32,722 nucleotides of DNA from an uncultured Hyphomonadaceae bacterium (lineage in GTDB: Bacteria > Pseudomonadota > Alphaproteobacteria > Caulobacterales > Hyphomonadaceae): assembly GCA_913056435.1 (NCBI GenBank), contig CAJXMY010000005.1:1-32722 (forward strand), written 5' to 3'. Position 1 is the stretch's first letter; every line of letters starts with the position of its first letter. Shown here piece after piece: positions 20,166-30,742 of the stretch. The translations under genes were made by a program, and so were the position numbers. The notes under the pieces are model-generated. The model did not search any database. It was not told the DNA's origin and saw only the letters and a program-made list of their open reading frames with translations.

Positions 20166-21267
20166 TTTCGGAGATTTGCGAGCAGCGGTGACAGCAGACA
20201 TTCTAACCCCCCATCAAGCCACGAAGCTGGAAACCTTCCTGAAGTCGCGTCACCCCGCAGAAACGGATGCAAACGGAGAAAACCTGCGGCTCCTGTCAAA
20301 CTTCAATGACCTCTTCGTCACCTTTGGCATCATCATCCTGTTTACAGGGCTCAGTGTTTTGTCGGTCCGTATTTTTAAGGTGGATTCGTTCGCAACCGAT
20401 TTTGCCGGAATGACACTAATCACGGCCCCTGTCGCACTCTGTTCGCTGATTATGATGGAATATTTCTGCAGGCGCAGGCGCATGCTCCTCCCCAGCCGTG
20501 TTCTCTCACTGATCTTCGTCACCTCTGTCACCGTGGGCTTTGCGGGTGTTTGGGCTGCGATCCTGGACCCCAGCCAACGGTTCGGCGACGCCTTTTTTAG
20601 CCGTGGCTGGTTCGCTCCCCTGAACTTTGCCACCGCGCTCGGAGCGAGCGCAGTCATTTTTCTGCGCTACAGACTGCCCTTTGCCCTGTTCCTGATTGCC
20701 CTGTGTGGCGCAGGTGTTGCGTACTCGGCCCTGGCAGCTTTGGAGGCGGTCCCAACAATACTTGCTGGCGGCATGAGCCTCACCAGCGGCCTGGCAACAC
20801 TGGTCTGGGCGATCTGGTTTGACACTAGAGATCCGACGCATTGCTCAGACACCTCCGACAATGCTTTCTGGTTACATCTGGCCGCAGCACCCCAGCTGAT
20901 CCTCGGCCTCAGCATCCTGATCACAGGACGAGGCGTCATGACCAACACCGGATTGACGGTCGGCCTGATCGAAAGCGCTGTTCTTCTGGGGACCCTGATC
21001 GTTCTGGCCGCGCTGGCGCTGGCATTGAACCGAAGGGCCCTGATTGTTGCCAGCCTCCTGACCTTTATCTGGGCACTGGTCTCCATTCTGAACAGCGCCG
21101 GCCTCGAAGAGATGACCGTCTTCTTTGTGGTGACACTGGTCATCGGGGGAGGCGTGATTTTACTCGGCGCCGCCTGGAACACTGCCCGGAACCAGGTCTT
21201 GAAACTGCTCCCACGCAAGGGCCTGTGGCACAAAGTGTTTCCCCCTGAACCCGTTTTGGAGACCTGA
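20158..21267 (+). CDS. Polytopic membrane protein of unknown function located between hslV and hslU
   Basis: [28 protein letters not shown]... followed by many hydrophobic segments; ATG overlaps the hslV 3' end by 8 bp; TGATG junction with hslU. N-terminus loosely resembles DUF2157-type proteins. Confidence 0.85.
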   Translation: MFNFGDLRAAVTADILTPHQATKLETFLKSRHPAETDANGENLRLLSNFNDLFVTFGIIILFTGLSVLSVRIFKVDSFATDFAGMTLITAPVALCSLIMMEYFCRRRRMLLPSRVLSLIFVTSVTVGFAGVWAAILDPSQRFGDAFFSRGWFAPLNFATALGASAVIFLRYRLPFALFLIALCGAGVAYSALAALEAVPTILAGGMSLTSGLATLVWAIWFDTRDPTHCSDTSDNAFWLHLAAAPQLILGLSILITGRGVMTNTGLTVGLIESAVLLGTLIVLAALALALNRRALIVASLLTFIWALVSILNSAGLEEMTVFFVVTLVIGGGVILLGAAWNTARNQVLKLLPRKGLWHKVFPPEPVLET

Positions 21268-22565
21268 TGACTGCTTTAACGCCAACCGAAATCGTCACCG
21301 AATTGGACCGCCACATTGTCGGCCAGAGCGACGCCAAGAGGGCGGTCGCCATAGCGCTGCGAAACAGGTGGCGGCGCAAACAGGCTCCGGAAGGACTTCG
21401 CGGCGAGATCACCCCCAAAAATATTCTCATGATCGGACCAACAGGGGTCGGGAAAACCGAGGTCTCAAGACGACTGGCTCGCCTCGCCAATGCGCCTTTC
21501 CTGAAAGTCGAGGCCACTAAATTTACCGAAGTTGGCTATGTCGGTCGTGACGTCGAACAGATCATCCGAGACCTTGTCGAAGCCGCCATTGGCATGATTC
21601 GAGATGCCAAACGTCAAACTGTTAAGGAAACGGCACGAGATACTGCCGAAGAACGCCTGCTCGATGCCCTGGTCGGTGAACAGGCCCAATCTTCAACCCG
21701 GGAGGTTTTCCGGGCCAAGCTCAGAAGTGGAGAACTTGACGACAAAGAGGTGGACATCGACCTGCCGGAAACCGGCGGCATGCCCATGATGGACATGGGC
21801 GCCACCGGATCCGTCAGCATGATCAACCTGTCTGAAATCTTGGGAAAAACTATGGGGGGACGAACCAAGCGGGTACGAACGACCGTGGCGGATGCCTATA
21901 AACCGCTGATCGACGAGGCCGCTGATGCTCTGATTGACGATGACGCCATAGCGCGCGAGGCCGTGCGAGCGGTTGAAGAAGACGGCATTGTTTTCCTTGA
22001 CGAAATCGACAAGGTGGCCAGCAGTTCAGGGCGGTCAGGCGCCGATGTCAGCCGCGAAGGGGTCCAGCGTGACCTGCTCCCCCTTATTGAAGGCACCACG
22101 GTTTCAACCAAACGGGGTCCCGTGAAAACCGACCATATCCTGTTCATCGCATCAGGCGCTTTCCACGTGGCCAAGCCTTCCGACCTGCTTCCGGAATTAC
22201 AGGGCCGACTTCCGATCAGAGTGGAACTTCGGCCCCTGACCCGCGACGACATGCGGCGGATACTGGTGGAACCCGAAGCCAGTCTCATTCGCCAACATGA
22301 GGCACTCCTGGCGGCCGAAAATGTGACCCTGCGATTTGAAGAAGACGCCATTGATACAATTGCCGACCTTGCCGTTAAGGTGAATGAAACCGTCGAGAAT
22401 ATCGGGGCCAGGCGGCTCCAGACGGTTCTGGAGCGCCTCCTTGATGACATAAGCTTTAGCGCTGACCAGAAGCATGGCGACACCGTAACCATTACGGCTG
22501 AATATGTTCAGGCCCAACTGGCCGATCTTGCTGGAAATGCCGACCTGTCAAAATTTATTCTGTGA
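21267..22565 (+). CDS. hslU: ATP-dependent protease ATPase subunit HslU
   Basis: [78 protein letters not shown]-terminal LSKFIL. Confidence 0.98.
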   Translation: MTALTPTEIVTELDRHIVGQSDAKRAVAIALRNRWRRKQAPEGLRGEITPKNILMIGPTGVGKTEVSRRLARLANAPFLKVEATKFTEVGYVGRDVEQIIRDLVEAAIGMIRDAKRQTVKETARDTAEERLLDALVGEQAQSSTREVFRAKLRSGELDDKEVDIDLPETGGMPMMDMGATGSVSMINLSEILGKTMGGRTKRVRTTVADAYKPLIDEAADALIDDDAIAREAVRAVEEDGIVFLDEIDKVASSSGRSGADVSREGVQRDLLPLIEGTTVSTKRGPVKTDHILFIASGAFHVAKPSDLLPELQGRLPIRVELRPLTRDDMRRILVEPEASLIRQHEALLAAENVTLRFEEDAIDTIADLAVKVNETVENIGARRLQTVLERLLDDISFSADQKHGDTVTITAEYVQAQLADLAGNADLSKFIL

Positions 22566-24105
22566 CGCCTGCTGCCCCGGACGGGCTGACCAGCCCGGCT
22601 GAAAAGCCCATGACATGAAATAACTCATTCTGGTCCATGACACCACGAACCAGCTCGGACCCCGGTCCTGAAGCAAATATCGCGACGTCTTCGCCACCAT
22701 GTGTTTCAGAGGGCATGAAAATCGCGGCTTGCTGTTGATAGTCATTGGACAGAGTGTCTACAGCACTGAGATCTGACCGCTGACAATCGGCCGCCCGGCA
22801 ACCTGTCTCCCCATTCGCATAGCCCAGCGTGGTGTAGGGCTTTCCGTCTGCGGCACGCGCCATGGCACCCGTCTCATAAACAACTTTTCCCAAAATGGGG
22901 TTATTTCGGCGGGGATATCCCGCCATGGTCATGGTGTGACTGTGATCCGCGGTGACGATAATCAAAGTGTCTTCCGGACTGGTCAACGCCAGCGCAGTCG
23001 CCACCGCCTCGTCAAAAGCCACCGTGTCCCCAAGTGCGCGCGCTGCATTCACGCCATGATGGGCGTGGTCAATGCGCCCACCTTCGACCATGAGCATATA
23101 ACCCTGATCTTGTTGGGACAAACGTGTTATGGCGGCCCGCGTCAGATCGGCGATGGAAGGCTCGTTCCCTGCGCCCGCAAGCCGGTCAAGATCGTAAACC
23201 ATATGCGATGGCTCAAACAGACCAAGAACCTGAACAGGCTGGCCAAAATCGATGGCCTCGAAACCATCACGGTCAAAGATCACGCTATGGCCCGCGGATT
23301 TCGAGGTCCAGGCGCCCATAAGATCCCGGCCATCCTGTCGGTTCCCCGTGCGCTCCTCATATTCCGGATCCGCCATTTCCGCCGGCATAAACCCGGCACG
23401 ACCGCCCCCAAGGACGATTTCGAAACCATCGCCTGCGGCCCAGTCAATGAGCTGTCGCGCAATATCGGTACAACCTTCCCCGGACCCTGCCAGGGCGCTG
23501 TCATCCTCCCAGTCCCGATGGACCGACTCCGCATAAACAGCGGCGGGCGTGGCGTGGGTGATTCTGGCTGTCGAGACCACTCCGGTCGCCAGACCCTGCA
23601 TTTCCGCAAGCTCGAACAACGTATCGCTGCCCTGACCAACGCCGCTGGCACAGTTTCCGACCGAAACCCCAGACCTCAGGCCAACAACACGGGACTTCGT
23701 CTTGAACCCTGACACCATGGCTGTGGCCGTGGAAGCGCTGTCGGCAACCTGATAGTCATGGCTGTAGGTTCGCGAAAGCGCCGCATGGGGCAGGGTCTCC
23801 ATGGCCATGCGGTGACTTTCCCCATCGCCTCCCAGACGTTGCCCCGCATAGATTCGGGCGGCCGTGAGGGTCGAGACCCCCATCCCGTCCCCAACGAACA
23901 GGATCACATTCTTGGCACGCGCCTCCCGGTCTGGCCCAGCACGGTCGAGAACCGCCTCTTCCGCCCTTTGATAATAGGGGTCGCCCGCCTGCTGCGGGAC
24001 CACAGACTGACGATCCTGAAAGGCCAGCTCCTCGGGACCCAGAGGAACCGGAGAACAGGCGACCAGTCCAGCCAGAAGAAAAACAGACATAACGGAGTGG
24101 CGCAT
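22555..24105 (-). CDS. Alkaline phosphatase, predicted lipoprotein
   Basis: LLAGLVACS lipobox; [79 protein letters not shown]. Confidence 0.95.
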   Translation of the reverse strand: MRHSVMSVFLLAGLVACSPVPLGPEELAFQDRQSVVPQQAGDPYYQRAEEAVLDRAGPDREARAKNVILFVGDGMGVSTLTAARIYAGQRLGGDGESHRMAMETLPHAALSRTYSHDYQVADSASTATAMVSGFKTKSRVVGLRSGVSVGNCASGVGQGSDTLFELAEMQGLATGVVSTARITHATPAAVYAESVHRDWEDDSALAGSGEGCTDIARQLIDWAAGDGFEIVLGGGRAGFMPAEMADPEYEERTGNRQDGRDLMGAWTSKSAGHSVIFDRDGFEAIDFGQPVQVLGLFEPSHMVYDLDRLAGAGNEPSIADLTRAAITRLSQQDQGYMLMVEGGRIDHAHHGVNAARALGDTVAFDEAVATALALTSPEDTLIIVTADHSHTMTMAGYPRRNNPILGKVVYETGAMARAADGKPYTTLGYANGETGCRAADCQRSDLSAVDTLSNDYQQQAAIFMPSETHGGEDVAIFASGPGSELVRGVMDQNELFHVMGFSAGLVSPSGAAGVTE

Positions 24106-24119
24106 TGATTTAATCCTTC

Positions 24120-25082
24120 TTAGTGGCCCTTCGGCTCAGAAACATGATCTGCGACGGCCTTGGGCTGTCCGTCCCGTCGGCGAGACGGCGCTTGAGCCAG
24201 CAATATCCCACTTATAATCAGGACACAGCCCCCGGTCTGCACGACCGTCAGAACCTCATGAAACAGATTCCAGGACAACAACGATGCAACAACGGGCTGA
24301 GCAACAACTAGAATTCCGGCGATTCCCGCCGGGGTATGCCCGAGGCCCGTTATAATGAGGCCCTGTCCAATGACCTGCACGACAATCGCCAGCATCAGAG
24401 GCAGCAGTAAACCGGCCATTTTATCCGGAAGCCAGCTTTCTCCTGAGACGGTAACCAGGATCGCAGCGACAAAAGCCTCGACCACCGTCAGCCAGAAGAT
24501 GGTTTCAAGGCCGCTCAGGTTCCGGCGAGCGACTTTTGAGGCGACCATGTAGCAGGATACAAAGACAGCGGCGCAAATGGCCAGGAGATCACCAAACCAG
24601 GCACTCGGGTACATGGCGCCATCGCCCCTGAGTGCGCCCAAAGATAAAGCGGCGGCACCAATGACCGCAAGGGTTGCGGCGAGACCCCAGACGGGGGTCG
24701 GCCGATCTTTCAGGATAATCCATGCAACAAGGCCAACCCCAATATTTCCGAGATTTACGATGAAGGTCGAACTTGCCACGCTGGTGTGAGTCAGGGCCCA
24801 GTGCCAGAAACCCACATTGCAGGCGAAGAAAGTGCCCGCCATCACCACAAATCGGTTAGGCATACGCGGCCACCGCCTGTGGTTCAGGAAAACCATGAGC
24901 AGCAAAATCGGAATGGCCAGCGTGAATCGCCAGAATGCAATGGATTGTGGCCCCAGCGATTCGAGGCCATACCGCATCAGGATTGGCGCAAAGCCAATAA
25001 AGACCCCACCGGATAAAACAATTATCGGGCCCAGCCATCTAAACGCCAGACCACCGCCCTGCCCCGCACCGTTTGTGTTCAT
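24120..25082 (-). CDS. EamA/DMT-family transporter
   Basis: Two EamA-like repeats, about 10 TM segments: VFIGFAPILMRYGLESLGPQSIAFWRFTLAIP, GLGHTPAGIAGILVVAQPVVASLLSWNLFHE. Confidence 0.92.
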   Translation of the reverse strand: MNTNGAGQGGGLAFRWLGPIIVLSGGVFIGFAPILMRYGLESLGPQSIAFWRFTLAIPILLLMVFLNHRRWPRMPNRFVVMAGTFFACNVGFWHWALTHTSVASSTFIVNLGNIGVGLVAWIILKDRPTPVWGLAATLAVIGAAALSLGALRGDGAMYPSAWFGDLLAICAAVFVSCYMVASKVARRNLSGLETIFWLTVVEAFVAAILVTVSGESWLPDKMAGLLLPLMLAIVVQVIGQGLIITGLGHTPAGIAGILVVAQPVVASLLSWNLFHEVLTVVQTGGCVLIISGILLAQAPSRRRDGQPKAVADHVSEPKGH

Positions 25083-25909
25083 ATCAGGCCCAGCCGATCC
25101 CAGATTGACGATGGATCGACTCCATCTTGTCGCAACTGCCGAAGAGGAACACTGCGACGTGTTTTGGACAAGCGCTGGCCCGCAGTGTCTGCCACCAGAT
25201 CATGATGATGGTAACAGGGCTGCGACCAGCCCAGCAAAGCCTGCAGAAGCGTCTGAATATGCGGTGCATCAATGAGGTCCCGGCCACGAACAACATGCGT
25301 GACCCCCTGCACGGCATCGTCATGGGTCGCCGCCAGATGGTAGGCACTTGGGCTATCCTTTCTCGCGATCACAATATCTCCGCAAAGGTCTGGCCGGGCG
25401 CGCCGCGTGACCTCCTGCCCCGCCTCAACTACCTTAAAGCTGAGCTCATTCCAGACAGAGCCGAGGGTCTGCTGAGCCGCCATCAGGCTCAGGCGCCAAG
25501 CAAATGGCATTCCCTTTTCGAGGTTCTCTTGTTCAACCCGCTCCGGCAGAGACCAACCCGTAAAAGCCAACGCATCACCTTGCTCCTCGAGCACCTCCGC
25601 ACGGGTTCGGAAGCAGCGGTAGGCCAGACCCCGTTCAGCAAGCCTCGACACCGTGGCGGCATAATCCGGGAAATGGTTCGACTGCCGTCGAGCAGGCTCC
25701 GTCCATTCAAAACCCAGCCAGGCCAGATCCTCCAAAATAGCCTCTGTAAAGTGCGGCCGGCACCGGGTCGTATCAATATCCTCTATCCGGAGCAGAACCT
25801 GCGCGCCGATACGTGTGGCCAGCGTCCACACATGCCATGCGGATGCGGCATGGCCCAGATGCAGGTAACCTGTGGGCGACGGCGCAAACCGTGTTACCAG
25901 ACCGGTCAC
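25079..25909 (-). CDS. gluQRS: Glutamyl-Q tRNA(Asp) synthetase
   Basis: TRFAPSPTGYLHLGHAASA (HIGH), LRIEDIDTTRCRP, VVRGRDLIDAPHIQTLLQALL, QRLSKTRRSVPL (KMSKS-like); short length without anticodon-binding domain. Confidence 0.95.
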   Translation of the reverse strand: MTGLVTRFAPSPTGYLHLGHAASAWHVWTLATRIGAQVLLRIEDIDTTRCRPHFTEAILEDLAWLGFEWTEPARRQSNHFPDYAATVSRLAERGLAYRCFRTRAEVLEEQGDALAFTGWSLPERVEQENLEKGMPFAWRLSLMAAQQTLGSVWNELSFKVVEAGQEVTRRARPDLCGDIVIARKDSPSAYHLAATHDDAVQGVTHVVRGRDLIDAPHIQTLLQALLGWSQPCYHHHDLVADTAGQRLSKTRRSVPLRQLRQDGVDPSSIWDRLGLI

Positions 25910-25933
25910 ATCGCGGCTCCACCTATGACGGGG

Positions 25934-26590
25934 TCAACTATCTGAACTGACGCTCGGCATCGGACAGACCACCCCGGTTCCCCCAATCCCGCAATAGCCA
26001 TTTGGATTCTTGGCAAGGTATTGCTGATGATACTCTTCGGCAGGATAAAAGACATCAAGCGGACGGATCTCGGTGGTGATCTGGCCTTTACCTGCAGCGT
26101 TTAACGCCCTTTGATAAGCCCTCATGCTCTCCCTGACCGGCCCGGCCTGATGAGCGCCTGTCATATAAATCGCAGAGCGATATTGTGTCCCGATATCATT
26201 GCCCTGCCGCATTCCCTGAGTCGGATCGTGCGACTCCCAAAACAGCTTCAGCAAGTCTTCGAGGCGGATACGGGCCGGATCAAAAACGACGCGAACAACT
26301 TCTGTATGGCCTGTGCGGCCACTGCAGGTTTCTTCATAAGTCGGATGGGGCGTGTACCCGCCGGCATACCCCACCTGCGTCAGGTAAACGCCGTCCCTTT
26401 GCCAGAAAATCCTCTCTGCCCCCCAGAAACACCCTAAAGCGAAAACGATTTCCTCCATCCCGGCCGGCACCTCGGCCGCGTAGGAAACACCAGACACAAA
26501 GTGGGTCCGGGCCGTCGGGAGCGGTTGAGACCGGCCCGGCAGCGCGGCAGCCTGATCCGGGATTGTGGCTGGCTTTTGACGAAAGAACAT
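25934..26590 (-). CDS. msrA: Peptide-methionine (S)-S-oxide reductase MsrA
   Basis: [66 protein letters not shown]; start at MFFRQK. Confidence 0.96.
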   Translation of the reverse strand: MFFRQKPATIPDQAAALPGRSQPLPTARTHFVSGVSYAAEVPAGMEEIVFALGCFWGAERIFWQRDGVYLTQVGYAGGYTPHPTYEETCSGRTGHTEVVRVVFDPARIRLEDLLKLFWESHDPTQGMRQGNDIGTQYRSAIYMTGAHQAGPVRESMRAYQRALNAAGKGQITTEIRPLDVFYPAEEYHQQYLAKNPNGYCGIGGTGVVCPMPSVSSDS

Positions 26591-26691
26591 GGCGGGACCC
26601 CTTTTCTGTCCTGAGGATATGGGGCTTCTGCAGTCTTGCGCAATGTCCCGGCTTGCAGTCCTGACAGGCAGCGCTATAGAGCTGCAGTGAT

Positions 26692-26781
26692 GGTGAGGTG
26701 GCCGAGTGGTCGAAGGCGCACGCCTGGAACGCGTGTAGGCTGGCAACAGTCTCCAGGGTTCGAATCCCTGTCTCACCGCCA
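26692..26781 (+). tRNA. tRNA-Ser (anticodon GGA), CCA encoded
   Basis: Acceptor GGTGAGG/TCTCACC, discriminator G and CCA, GGA at 26726-26728 in loop CTGGAAC, long variable arm, T-loop GGTTCGAATCC. Confidence 0.97.
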
Positions 26782-26929
26782 CTGAGACCGTCCAGAGGTC
26801 ATTGATAGTCTCTTGAGGACCAGACCCGGGGCCGGATTCTCTGCGGCCCGGGGCGGCCGCAAACGTGGTCCGGGATACCCGCCGTCCGGCTCCGAGACGG
26901 CCCGCAGGGGCAGGCTGAAACCGCGCGGC

Positions 26930-28336
26930 CTAGACCTCCATATCTTCCAGGCGCCGGCCCCGCGTTTCGCGTACCATGCGCAGGACGAACCAGACGGAGA
27001 TCGCGGCAGAAATCGCATAAAGTCCGTACGCGCTGGTCAGACCCGTGGTCACCAGCAGGATCGGGAACGTCATGGTGATCGCGAAATTAGCGATCCACTG
27101 TGCGAACCCGCTCACAGCGAGCCCCGAGCCGCGCAGCTGGTTGGGGAACATCTCCCCGAGCAGCACCCACATCACGGGGCCCCAGCTCAGATTGAAGAGC
27201 GCCACATAGGCAATTGCAGACATCAGGGCGAGGGTCCCCAGCATCGGGGACAGCGTCAGCCCGGTCGGTGTCACCGTGGCCTGAGAAAAGGCCAGCGCCA
27301 TGATGGCAAGGGTGAGCGCCATGCCAACAGACCCGATGATCAGGAGCGGCTTGCGCCCAATCCTGTCGATCAGGGCGATGGCGAGCAGACAGGCCAGAAT
27401 GCTGACAGAGCCCATGATCACATTGGTCAGAAGACCATCTTCCTCCGTGAATCCGACAAATTCCCACAGGACAGATCCATAATAAAAGATGACGTTGATC
27501 CCGACGAGCTGCTGGAAGACGGCAAGACCGATCCCCACCCAGACAATGCCATGAACCCGGCCTGCCTCACTCAGCAGATCGGACAGGCGGGGACTGCGGG
27601 TGGAGGTCAGGGATGCGGCGATGTCGCGGACGGACTCGGCCCCCGCGGCGTCCCCATACAGGCGCCGAAGCACACGGCCCGCACGATCAGACTTCCCGGC
27701 CGCAACCAGAAAGCGCGGGCTTTCAGGGACACAGAACAGAGCGCCAAAAAAGATCGTGGCCGGGATGATTTCAGCCCAGAACATCCAGCGCCAGGCCGCA
27801 AAACCGCCCCAGAACAGGTCGGTCGACTCTCCCGCAGCACCCGCAATGACATAATTGCTCATGAACGCGGCGGTCAGTCCGGAAATAATGGCGACCTGCT
27901 GGATGGAGGACAGGCGGCCGCGCAGATGGGAGGGGGCGATCTCACTGATATAGGCTGGCGCCATAACACTGGCCGCGCCAACGGCCAGACCCCCGAGGAT
28001 CCGATAGGCAATGAACTCCCCGGTCGCGCCGGCGATGCCGGACCCCCACGCACTGATCAGGAAGAAAAGCGCAGAAACCACCAGCACGGTCCGGCGCCCG
28101 AAAATATCGGCCAGCCGCCCGGCCAGAAACGCCCCGATGGCGCAGCCAAGCAACATGGACGCCACGCTGAACCCCGTGCCGATGGAATCCGATCCAAAGG
28201 CGGATTGCAGCCCCTTAACCGTGCCATTGATCACGCCGCTGTCATAACCGAACAGAAAGCCGCCCAGAGCGGCCACAAAGGTGATGAGAACAGCAAAGCC
28301 AAGGCTGCCCCCAGTCTGATCTGGTGTCTCTGTCAT
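26930..28336 (-). CDS. Sugar porter (MFS), probable D-xylose/pentose:H+ symporter
   Basis: GGFLFGYDSGVINGT, GRLADIFGRR, PAYISEIAPSHLRGRLSSIQQ, VPESPRFL, QQLVGINVIFYYG, DRIGRKPLLI; operon context with xylAB. Confidence 0.93.
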   Translation of the reverse strand: MTETPDQTGGSLGFAVLITFVAALGGFLFGYDSGVINGTVKGLQSAFGSDSIGTGFSVASMLLGCAIGAFLAGRLADIFGRRTVLVVSALFFLISAWGSGIAGATGEFIAYRILGGLAVGAASVMAPAYISEIAPSHLRGRLSSIQQVAIISGLTAAFMSNYVIAGAAGESTDLFWGGFAAWRWMFWAEIIPATIFFGALFCVPESPRFLVAAGKSDRAGRVLRRLYGDAAGAESVRDIAASLTSTRSPRLSDLLSEAGRVHGIVWVGIGLAVFQQLVGINVIFYYGSVLWEFVGFTEEDGLLTNVIMGSVSILACLLAIALIDRIGRKPLLIIGSVGMALTLAIMALAFSQATVTPTGLTLSPMLGTLALMSAIAYVALFNLSWGPVMWVLLGEMFPNQLRGSGLAVSGFAQWIANFAITMTFPILLVTTGLTSAYGLYAISAAISVWFVLRMVRETRGRRLEDMEV

Positions 28337-30732
28337 TTGGCCCCCCCGGCCCCTCTCTCTTCGACGGTCAGAACAGTTGTTCTGAGCTCTGTGGAGCTGT
28401 TACCCACCATGATCTCGAATTCGCCCGGCTCGACAACCCGTTCCATCTCCCGGTTATAAAACCGCAGCGCCGCGCTCGTAATCGGGAACTCAACCTCCGC
28501 AGTCTCCCCCGGTGCGAGGGAGACCCGCTGAAACCCTTTGAGTTCCTTGACGGGACGGGTCACAGAGCTGACCCGGTCACGAACATACATCTGGACGACC
28601 TCGTCACCGGCCACAGGTCCGGTATTCGTCACCGTCACCCGCACCGTGGTCTGCCCGTCCGGGAGAATGGCCGGGTCCGTCAGTCGCGGCTCGGAGATGT
28701 CAAACGTGGTGTAGCTCAGACCGTATCCAAACGGATAGAGCGGGTCGGCACTGGCAAAGGCATAGCCCCGCTTCGCGGTGGGCTTATGATAGTAGAAAGC
28801 CGGTATCTGTCCCACACTGCGGGGCACGGTGACGGGCATCTTGCCGCTCGGCGACACGCGGCCAACCAGCAAGTCCGCCACCGCCGTGCCGGTTTCCTGC
28901 CCGAGAAGCCAGCCATACAGAATGGCGGAGAAATGATCCTCAACGTCCACAAGTGACAATGGCCGCCCCGTAATAATCACGCCGACCATCGGGATCTCCA
29001 GTTCGGACAGCGCCTCAACCAGGTCCGTCTGCTGCCCGATCAGGGTGATGTCATCGCGGTCCCCCATATGCGTCTCTGACCAGGCCTCACGCGATGTCGA
29101 CTCATCGCCGCCAATCGCCAGGATGATCAGGTCTGCCCCCTGCGCCGCCGAGACGGCCTCCCCGATCAGGCGCCGGTTGGCATCCTCATCTGCCAGCTCG
29201 ACATCATCATCCCACCAGGACCGGTTGGAGGTGAGCTCAACGCCTCTGGCATGCACGATCTCAATATCGGATCCGAATTCAGCCCGCAGGCCATCCAGAA
29301 TGCTGATGGTCTGGCGCGGCTCGTCTGAATATCCCCCCAGAACCGTGACATCTGAATTCGGACCGATCACGGCCACGCGTCTCAGGGCGGAGCTGTTAAG
29401 GGGCAGGGTGGAGTCGAGATTCTTGACCAGAACTGGCGCCTTCCTGGCCGCCTCGAGGGCCACCTCGCGGGCCTGAGCATTCCCGGTAAGCCGGTCGGCT
29501 TCCTCAGGATCGGCGAAGGGGTCCTGCATCACGCCGCTGCGCCGCTTCAGGCGCAGAACACGTTCAACCGCCTGGTCAACCAGGGCCATATCCAGCGCCC
29601 CGGACTCCAGTCGCTCTTTCATGGCGTAAAAGGCGACCCCATCAGGCAGTTCGACATCGACGCCCGAGGCCAGCGCGAGGGCACCGGCCTCCGGCAGGGA
29701 GCCAACGACCCTGTGCCGACGTTCCAGCTCGCTGATCGCAAAATAATCCGCCACCACGACACCCTCAAAACCCCACTCACCCCGCAAAACATCATTCAGC
29801 AGCCAGGGATTCGCATGCGAGGGCACACCGTCGATCTCATTATAGCTGGCCATGACACTGGCCGCCCCGGCCTCTTTCACCGCGGCCTCAAAGGGTGGGA
29901 AGAAAACCTCCCGCAGGACCCGCTCGGGAAGCTGAGCCGGGCCAATATTCATGCCGGCTTCCGGCTGGCCGTGGCCCGTCATGTGTTTCAGCGTCGTAAC
30001 CACCTTATCATCGGCGATGATGTCCCCGTCTCCCTGAAATCCACGGACCGCGGCAAGGGCCATCTGGGTGACAAGATAGGGATCTTCGCCAAAAGTCTCC
30101 TCAATCCGGCCCCAGCGCGGATCAAGGGCCACATCGACAACAGGCGAGAGCACATGGTGCACGCCCCGGACCCGGATTTCCCGCGCGGTGATCGCGTAGA
30201 TGCGTTCTGCCAGATCGGCGTCGAACGTGCTGGCCAGAGCAATCGACTGGGGAAAGGAGGTGGCATATCGCCCCTGAAACCCGTGCAGGCCTTCCTCGTG
30301 GAACAGGGTGGGTATGCCGAGCCGCGTGTCTTCAATCATCCATGTCTGGATGGCATTGGTCAGGCGAACAGTGTCCCCGGGGGTCCGTGCCGAGAGCCTG
30401 CGGACCACGGTGGAGTCGTTCAGATCCTTCCGTTCGGTAGGCCCCTCCAGGCCAATGGTGTCCTGCGGGCGCGCGATGCAGCCAACGCCGTGCGGGAAAT
30501 GGGCCGCCATCTTTTCGGCAGAAAAATCACCATTCTCATCGAGGATCTTGGTCTTTTCCATCCAGATACAGGAAATTTGCGCAAGCTTCTCATCCAGCGT
30601 CATCTGCGCAATCAGCGCGGAGATCTCGTCGCCCGCAGACAGGTCGGGTTCAGATGGAGCGACCTGACCACAGGCGCCAAGACAGGTTCCGATGAGCGCG
30701 GCGGCCGCGGTTCGAAGGGGTTTTGCAGACAT
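28333..30732 (-). CDS. GH3 beta-glucosidase/beta-xylosidase, predicted lipoprotein
   Basis: LIGTCLGACG lipobox; LGIPTLFHEEGLHGF, SPVVDVALDPRWGRIEETFGEDPYL, GFEGVVVADYFAI (nucleophile region), C-terminal fibronectin-III-like domain. AGGAAAC ribosome-binding site supports the MSAKPL start. Confidence 0.93.
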   Translation of the reverse strand: MSAKPLRTAAAALIGTCLGACGQVAPSEPDLSAGDEISALIAQMTLDEKLAQISCIWMEKTKILDENGDFSAEKMAAHFPHGVGCIARPQDTIGLEGPTERKDLNDSTVVRRLSARTPGDTVRLTNAIQTWMIEDTRLGIPTLFHEEGLHGFQGRYATSFPQSIALASTFDADLAERIYAITAREIRVRGVHHVLSPVVDVALDPRWGRIEETFGEDPYLVTQMALAAVRGFQGDGDIIADDKVVTTLKHMTGHGQPEAGMNIGPAQLPERVLREVFFPPFEAAVKEAGAASVMASYNEIDGVPSHANPWLLNDVLRGEWGFEGVVVADYFAISELERRHRVVGSLPEAGALALASGVDVELPDGVAFYAMKERLESGALDMALVDQAVERVLRLKRRSGVMQDPFADPEEADRLTGNAQAREVALEAARKAPVLVKNLDSTLPLNSSALRRVAVIGPNSDVTVLGGYSDEPRQTISILDGLRAEFGSDIEIVHARGVELTSNRSWWDDDVELADEDANRRLIGEAVSAAQGADLIILAIGGDESTSREAWSETHMGDRDDITLIGQQTDLVEALSELEIPMVGVIITGRPLSLVDVEDHFSAILYGWLLGQETGTAVADLLVGRVSPSGKMPVTVPRSVGQIPAFYYHKPTAKRGYAFASADPLYPFGYGLSYTTFDISEPRLTDPAILPDGQTTVRVTVTNTGPVAGDEVVQMYVRDRVSSVTRPVKELKGFQRVSLAPGETAEVEFPITSAALRFYNREMERVVEPGEFEIMVGNSSTELRTTVLTVEERGAGGAK

Positions 30733-30742
30733 GGCTGTTTCC

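Noticed and set aside
26591-26782. N-terminal extension of the msrA ORF ([33 protein letters not shown]...)
   Set aside because: This is the antisense translation of the tRNA-Ser gene, a common spurious ORF; msrA starts at MFFRQK (26590).
26825-26853. GC-rich imperfect inverted repeat (CCCGGGGCCG / CGGCCCGGGG) between tRNA-Ser and the sugar porter, considered as the xyl operon terminator
   Set aside because: Mismatch within the stem and no T-tract on the minus strand; too weak to call in such GC-rich sequence.
26813-28459. 548-aa plus-strand ORF
   Set aside because: Antisense to the sugar porter; Arg/Gly/Pro/Gln-rich mirror translation with no recognisable domain.
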